Source: Paenibacillus sp. S150 (GTDB taxonomy: Bacteria; Bacillota; Bacilli; Paenibacillales; Paenibacillaceae). From it: DNA of 64,000 nucleotides. Under the pieces are notes generated by a model. That model was not told the origin of the DNA, searched no databases, and saw nothing but the letters and a program-made list of their open reading frames with translations. Made by a program: the position numbers and the translations under genes. The stretch lies in the NCBI RefSeq assembly GCF_019352175.1, contig NZ_JACBYI010000008.1:124001-188000 (forward strand), read 5' to 3'. This document shows positions 59,747 through 64,000 of this stretch, piece after piece. Numbering within the stretch: position 1 is the first letter of the stretch; each line of letters starts with the position of its first letter.

Positions 59747-61177
59747 ATGTTTTTAAACGACAATTTCCTGTTAACCAGCGAAACGGCGCGGCTGCTCTTC
59801 CACAATCATGCCAAAGCCATGCCCATTATTGATTACCACTGCCACCTTGACCCGAAGGAAATCTATGAAGACAAGGCATTCCGCAACCTGACCGAAGCCT
59901 GGCTGGCCGGGGACCATTACAAATGGCGGCTTATGCGTGCCAATGGAATTCCCGAATCACATATTACCGGAGATGCCTCCGATTATGATAAATTCCTGGC
60001 CTGGGCCCGCACGCTTCCGAAGGCTGTCGGCAACCCGCTGTACAGCTGGACCCACCTGGAGCTGCGCCGTTTCTTCGGCATTTCCGAGCCGCTGAACGAA
60101 GCTTCCGCTCCCGCCATCTGGGAGGCGGTCAACCGCAAGCTGGCGGAGCCGGCCTATACACGGCGGAGCCTGATCCGGAATTCCAATGTCAAAACCGTCT
60201 GCACCACCGATGATCCGGCGGATTCCCTCGAATACCACCGGCTGCTGAAGGAGTCGGAGCAGGACTTCCAGGTCTTCCCGACCTTCCGTCCGGACAAAGC
60301 GCTTAATATCGACGCCGAAGGCTTCAGCGCTTACCTGGAGCGGCTCTCGGAAGCAGCCGGACAGCCGGTAACCACTTATGCCTCATTGGTCGAGGCTTTA
60401 AGAAGCCGTGTGGAATTCTTCCACGAGAACGGCTGCCGGTTGTCCGACCATGCGCTGGATGTGCTGCGTTATCAGGCGGCGCAGGGCACCGCTGCCGTAG
60501 AGCAAATATTCGCTGAACGCCTGCAAGGCGCGGTCCTGACCGCAGAACAGGTGACCGTCTACCGGACAGAGCTGCTGTCGGCGCTGATTGGAATGTACCA
60601 CGATAAAAATTGGACCATGCAGCTGCATCTGCATGCCTTCCGCAACAATAATACGCCGATGTTCCGGCGGCTGGGCCCGGATACCGGCTATGACGGCCTG
60701 AACGACCTGCCGCTGGCCGGGGCGCTCTCCAGGCTGCTGGACCGCGCCGAATGCGGCACAGGCTTGCCGAAGACCATCCTCTATTCGCTGAATCCGGGCG
60801 ATTATCCCGCCCTGCTCGCTCTGATGGGCTGCTATCAGAAGGATACGGCCGGCAAGCTCCAGCTCGGCTCCGGCTGGTGGTACAACGATACCCGCGACGG
60901 GATGCGCCGCCAGCTGACACTGCTGGCCGACAACAGCCTGCTGGGCAATTTCGTCGGCATGCTGACCGACTCCCGCAGCTTCCTGTCCTACACCCGCCAC
61001 GAATACTTCCGCCGTGTGCTCTGTGAGCTGCTCGGCGAACTGGCGGAACGCGGCGAAGCGCCGGATGACCAGACGCTGCTGGGACAGCTGGCAGAGGATA
61101 TCGCTTACAACAATGCCGCGGGCTACTTCGGCTTCGAAGCCCGCAGTGAAGCGAAGATGCACAGCGGCCAGGCATAA
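59747..61177 (+). CDS. uxaC: Glucuronate (uronate) isomerase
   Basis: A 476-residue amidohydrolase-fold isomerase acting on galacturonate and glucuronate (to tagaturonate and fructuronate). It has the metal-binding opening MPIIDYHCHLDPKEIYEDKA, KTVCTTDDPADSLEYH, MQLHLHAFRNNN and GSGWWYNDTRDGM with a late [31 protein letters not shown] precedes the ATG. It ends the uxaBAC run. A MITE-like F element follows before the next gene. Confidence 0.96.
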   Translation: MFLNDNFLLTSETARLLFHNHAKAMPIIDYHCHLDPKEIYEDKAFRNLTEAWLAGDHYKWRLMRANGIPESHITGDASDYDKFLAWARTLPKAVGNPLYSWTHLELRRFFGISEPLNEASAPAIWEAVNRKLAEPAYTRRSLIRNSNVKTVCTTDDPADSLEYHRLLKESEQDFQVFPTFRPDKALNIDAEGFSAYLERLSEAAGQPVTTYASLVEALRSRVEFFHENGCRLSDHALDVLRYQAAQGTAAVEQIFAERLQGAVLTAEQVTVYRTELLSALIGMYHDKNWTMQLHLHAFRNNNTPMFRRLGPDTGYDGLNDLPLAGALSRLLDRAECGTGLPKTILYSLNPGDYPALLALMGCYQKDTAGKLQLGSGWWYNDTRDGMRRQLTLLADNSLLGNFVGMLTDSRSFLSYTRHEYFRRVLCELLGELAERGEAPDDQTLLGQLAEDIAYNNAAGYFGFEARSEAKMHSGQA

Positions 61178-61214
61178 ACGGCTGCACACTGAAATCTGCA
61201 CTCATATCTATATC

Positions 61215-61389
61215 TAAAAGCGTGGTGAAAAAGTGTCCGGAGAGCCGATAGGGGCTGGAACAGCGATAACGGTCGCCTTTGTAGCCGGATTTCCCCCTGT
61301 AGGAGGTTACAAAATCCAAAAAATCCGGCTACCACAGCGGGTGGAAGCCCCTAGCCTGCCGTAGGCCACGACAAAATCACCACACTTCT
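61215..61389. mobile_element. MITE-like element F, copy 2 (175 bp, with inner insertion)
   Basis: Ends TAAAAGCGTGGTGA and TCACCACACTTCTAA match the copy at 35115-35217, as does AGTGTCCGGAGAGCCGATAG. About 70 extra bases in the middle include the 12-base perfect inverted repeat GTAGCCGGATTT / AAATCCGGCTAC. It lies between uxaC and the next gene, ending just before GGAAAGGAAGCGCATT. Confidence 0.65.
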
Positions 61390-61407
61390 AAGGAAAGGAA
61401 GCGCATT

Positions 61408-62130
61408 ATGCCGACGCTGTATATTGCCGGTGATTCCACCGCCGCACAGAAGGGCGGGGGTGAGAAGCCGATGACCGGCTGGGGTGAGTATCTTAAGGAG
61501 CATTTCGGGCCGGATATTGCCGTAGACAACCGGGCGGTTAACGGACGCAGCACCCGCTCCTTCCTTGCGGAGGGAAGGCTCACCGATATCGGGAACGACT
61601 TTCAGTCCGGCGATTACCTGCTGATCCAGTTCGGGCATAACGACCAGAAGCTGGAAGACCCTGCCCGCTACACCGATCCCGGCACGGAATACCGCCGGAA
61701 CCTGCTCACATTCATTGAGTTCGCCCGCAGCCGCGGCGGGTTCCCTGTGCTGCTGACCTCTGTCAGCCGCCGCCGGTTCACGCCCGGCGGCGAGCCTGAC
61801 CCGCTCGCGGTCGGGCCGTACCCGGAGGCGATGCGCGGAGTCGCGGCGCAGACCGGCACGCCGCTGCTTGATATCTTTGCCTCCTCCCAGCAGCTGTACC
61901 GCAAGCTGGGGGAGGAAGGCTCGCGGCAGCTGTTCATGCATCTGCCCGCGAACAGCCATCCCAATTATCCGCAGGGAATAACGGATGATACTCACTTCTG
62001 CAAAGAGGGCGCTGCCCGCGTGGCCCAGCTTGTCGCCGAGGCGATCCGGCAGTCTGCGGAGCTGGCTGCCTTGAACGCACTTTTGCGGCTGCCGGGGCGC
62101 AGAACTGCAGACAGCCGCTCCAACCCGTAA
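61408..62130 (+). CDS. Rhamnogalacturonan acetylesterase (GDSL/SGNH, RhgT-like)
   Basis: A 240-residue SGNH esterase. Block I is LYIAGDSTAAQ with the catalytic Ser, the Gly block is DNRAVNGRSTRSFL, the Asn block is LIQFGHNDQK and the Asp/His block is ITDDTHFCKEGAARVAQL. It removes acetyl groups from rhamnogalacturonan-derived oligosaccharides. No signal peptide is visible, unlike secreted forms, so it probably works on imported material. AAGGAAAGGAAGCGCATT precedes the ATG. It follows uxaC across the F element. Confidence 0.92.
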   Translation: MPTLYIAGDSTAAQKGGGEKPMTGWGEYLKEHFGPDIAVDNRAVNGRSTRSFLAEGRLTDIGNDFQSGDYLLIQFGHNDQKLEDPARYTDPGTEYRRNLLTFIEFARSRGGFPVLLTSVSRRRFTPGGEPDPLAVGPYPEAMRGVAAQTGTPLLDIFASSQQLYRKLGEEGSRQLFMHLPANSHPNYPQGITDDTHFCKEGAARVAQLVAEAIRQSAELAALNALLRLPGRRTADSRSNP

Positions 62131-62223
62131 GCTATCCGATCCGCACTGCTTCACTGCATGCAGCTACTCTGCGGGGAGATGTACTCCAGGCTGAGCGGTC
62201 TTTTGAACAGCTCACATGGTCTT

Positions 62224-62348
62224 GCGGACACAGGAGCGGTTATTTTTGCCAAAAACCCTGTATTTCCGCAGCTTCCGGAATCCATAGAGCTAATGCCCAA
62301 TTTCCGGCGCGTTTTCAGCAGCAGCCTCAATAACGGACTCTGTGTCCG
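62224..62348. repeat. Inverted repeat around a short spacer
   Basis: GCGGACACAGGAGCGGTTATT (62224) and AATAACGGACTCTGTGTCCG (62329) are imperfect inverted copies about 85 bases apart, in the gap 62131-62548. It is unlike the A-G families and no gene is contained. Confidence 0.6.
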
Positions 62349-62548
62349 GTTGCTGCTGCTTTTGTGCATTTCGCAGCAAACAAACGGATTGTGTGTCCCC
62401 CGCTTCCCTAAGCAGCGGCGGCAGTCAGTATCTCTATATAGATTAGAACCGCGTAGGATACGGCGGATACTCCAGTAGAAGAAGCACGAGCATTTCCAGC
62501 CGCAGTAGCCTGCAAATTCTTATATTTGAACCTACAGGAGGTAATCCC

Positions 62549-63391
62549 ATGGCTGTTCCGCTTCATCTGGGCATCCGCGCCCATGATTTTGGCCGGCTGC
62601 CCTTGCCGGAGCTTCTCGAAAGGCTTAACAGGTACCGCTTTCCGCATGTCCAGCTCGCTGTACACAAGTCCTTCCCCGAGAGCGTTCCTGCAATGACCGG
62701 ACTGAGTCCGGGCACGGCAGCCTATTTCGGCGAGGCCTTCCGTCAGGCCGGAATACGTATCGCCGTGCTCGGCTGCTACGTGAATATCGTTGATTCCGAT
62801 CCCGCCAAAAGAGCGCTGGCGCTGAATGCATTCTGCACCCACCTTCGCCTGGCCCGTGATTTCGGCGCCAGTCTTGTCGGTACCGAAACGGGCAGTGTGG
62901 GGAACGGCTACACACCGGATAATTTTACAGAAGAGGCCTTTCAGCAGGTTGTGACCTCTGTGCGGGCCATGGTTGCGGAGGCGGAGCGCTTCGGGGTAAC
63001 GGTCGGCATCGAGGCGGGATTGAATCACCCGCTCCATACCGCACAGCTGGCACACCGTCTGCTGGGGCTGGTTCCCTCCAATAATCTGCAAATCATTCTC
63101 GACTGTGCCAATCTGATGACCGTGGACAATTACCGGCGCCAGGATGCCGTGATTGCAGAAGCGCTGGAGCTGCTCGGTGACCGGATTGCCGTCCTGCACC
63201 TGAAGGACTTCACTGTCAGGGACGGCCAGATCGAGATTGTTCCGGCCGGCCGGGGACTGCTGCACTTTGCTCCGCTGCTCCATTACATGAAATATAAGCG
63301 CCCGCATATCCAGGGCATTCTGGAGAGTACACCCGAAGAGGATGTGCTGGAGAGTGCGGATTTTCTGCGGAGGCTGTATGATGAGGCTTGA
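62549..63391 (+). CDS. Sugar phosphate isomerase/epimerase family protein (TIM barrel)
   Basis: A 280-residue xylose-isomerase-like TIM-barrel protein of the AP-endonuclease family 2 type. Metal-binding positions are suggested by LVGTETGSVGNGYTPDN (Glu), VGIEAGLNHPLHT (Glu/His), IILDCANLMT (Asp) and VLHLKDFTVRDGQ (His/Asp). It opens PLHLGIRAHDFGRLPLPELL. CAGGAGGTAATCCC precedes the ATG. It probably interconverts a keto-sugar or sugar acid from pectin; the substrate is not determined. It ends the pectin region. Confidence 0.88.
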   Translation: MAVPLHLGIRAHDFGRLPLPELLERLNRYRFPHVQLAVHKSFPESVPAMTGLSPGTAAYFGEAFRQAGIRIAVLGCYVNIVDSDPAKRALALNAFCTHLRLARDFGASLVGTETGSVGNGYTPDNFTEEAFQQVVTSVRAMVAEAERFGVTVGIEAGLNHPLHTAQLAHRLLGLVPSNNLQIILDCANLMTVDNYRRQDAVIAEALELLGDRIAVLHLKDFTVRDGQIEIVPAGRGLLHFAPLLHYMKYKRPHIQGILESTPEEDVLESADFLRRLYDEA

Positions 63392-63461
63392 TCAGAACCG
63401 GCGCAGGAAGCTGTACCTGGAATCAACCGGCAGTTAAAATGCTTTTGTGCATAAGCTGCAA

Positions 63462-63650
63462 AATAACCCCGCAAAGCCATCCATGCCGCTGACGCGGCAC
63501 CACAGAGGATGGAAATGGGGGTGGATTTTGTTGCGTTTAATTTCTTGCGGCCTTTAAGCGCTTATCCTCATCCGTAAAGTTATTTCCAGGGTAGCGGGGC
63601 CTTGGCTTCGATGATCACTCTGGTACTTTGCGGGGACCCCAAAACAGATA
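63462..63650. repeat. Family A repeat, copy 6, with an inner 120-bp insertion
   Basis: AAATAACCCCGCAAAG at the left and GCGGGGCCTTGGCTTCGATG at the right are split by about 120 unrelated bases (including GCCATCCATGCCGCTGACGC and GTTGCGTTTAATTTCTTGCG). The right part then continues as in the other copies, ending ACAGATAAACCTGAATTTCG. Confidence 0.8.
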
Positions 63651-63812
63651 AACCTGAATTTCGAAAGTAAGTATCCACAAATCATCTAAAAAGCTCTACA
63701 CGAAGGGATTTCTTGTTAAAAACAACTTGCACCCAATGGGTGAAGGGAAAAGAGAGTTTATCCCATGTACTATCTGGATTGGTTCAGTTCACTTTCGAAA
63801 TTCAGGATACAT
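63645..63812. repeat. Family C repeat, copy 5 (inverted)
   Basis: CGAAAGTAAGTATCCACAAA, TCATCTAAAAAGCTCTACAC, ACTTGCACCCAATGGGTGAA, TTCACTTTCGAAATTCAGGA. It follows family A directly and has the same orientation as the 19345 copy. Confidence 0.82.
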
Positions 63813-63825
63813 TCTTATCTTTCAA

Positions 63826-64000
63826 GTGGAAACGGCTGCGCCGTCCTTGACCGGGCAGCGCAGCTGTTTGCATTTCAGGTGTAAGGCTGCCTGCTGAAGC
63901 CAGGCGGGAAGCCAGGTGGAATGGTCACCTCACCCCAGCCCCTTTTCCGCAAACGTTAGCGGGAAAAAGGAACCCTAATCAATCCGGTTCTCTCCCTTGC
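63826..64000. repeat. Composite repeat, family D copy 4 (truncated by the window edge)
   Basis: GTGGAAACGGCTGCGCCGTC, CATTTCAGGTGTAAGGCTGC, then GCGGGAAAAAGGAACCCTAA and CCGGTTCTCTCCCTTGC at the very end, matching the start of the 13525 and 24345 copies. Confidence 0.82.

Overview
The window looks like a chromosomal segment of a Paenibacillus-type Firmicute. The support is gene content (YesM-type sensor kinase, Bce-type resistance module, Fnr with a C-terminal iron-sulfur Cys cluster, GH65 phosphorylase operon, pectin/hexuronate catabolism, TIGR00266/AIM24 and DUF4349 proteins), strong AGGAGG-type ribosome binding sites, Bacillus-type cre and B12-riboswitch control, moderately high GC, and long gene-poor intergenic repeats. 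No rRNA, tRNA, CRISPR array, prophage or intact transposase was seen. Genus assignment is an inference.

Layout: 1-2119 holds a two-component system of the YesN/YesM type. 3041-4743 is a compact minus-strand agr-like quorum-sensing operon: a membrane protein with no kinase domain, AgrB, a 36-residue AgrD-like precursor (3489-3599) with Ser at the ring position, and a LytTR DNA-binding protein with no receiver domain. 4891-11117 has an esterase and a phosphorolytic disaccharide operon (two GH65 phosphorylases and beta-phosphoglucomutase). 11467-12423 is fnr with its own Fnr boxes. 12438-21410 has lipoproteins, an HxlR regulator, an oxidoreductase, a VTT membrane protein, fused MsrAB and a DUF1540 protein. 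21464-24206 is metE under a cobalamin riboswitch with a terminator.

25499-33866 is a cell-envelope stress region: uppP, a DedA-family gene and the bceAB transporter genes, a perfect TTACA-N4-TGTAA operator at 30043-30056, and bceRS 2-4 kb away across namA, a MarR gene and a SemiSWEET gene. 34339-37753 has a methyltransferase, a 51-bp-period hairpin array, an AIM24 protein and a YitT protein with a long leader. 38488-42468 is the fruR-fruK-fruA operon with cre-like and FruR-type sites. 42589-51881 is mixed housekeeping (AI-2E transporter, ung, RNase H, a decayed TetR gene, lipoproteins, a metallophosphoesterase, an AlkD-like protein).

52077-63391 is a pectin/galacturonate region: an ABC protein overlapping a pectinesterase gene, then a divergent LacI regulator, uxaB, uxaA, uxaC, a rhamnogalacturonan acetylesterase and a sugar isomerase/epimerase-like protein. 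The esterases lack signal peptides, so they probably act on imported oligosaccharides. A 13-base motif (ACGTGTGCATTTW) occurs both upstream of lacI and upstream of uxaB, and a perfect cre site lies in the lacI leader.

Several dispersed repeat families fill nearly all large gaps (2.1-3.0, 13.2-14.5, 19.3-19.7, 24.3-25.5, 36.3-37.0, 38.3-38.4, 56.5-56.7 and 63.4-64.0 kb).
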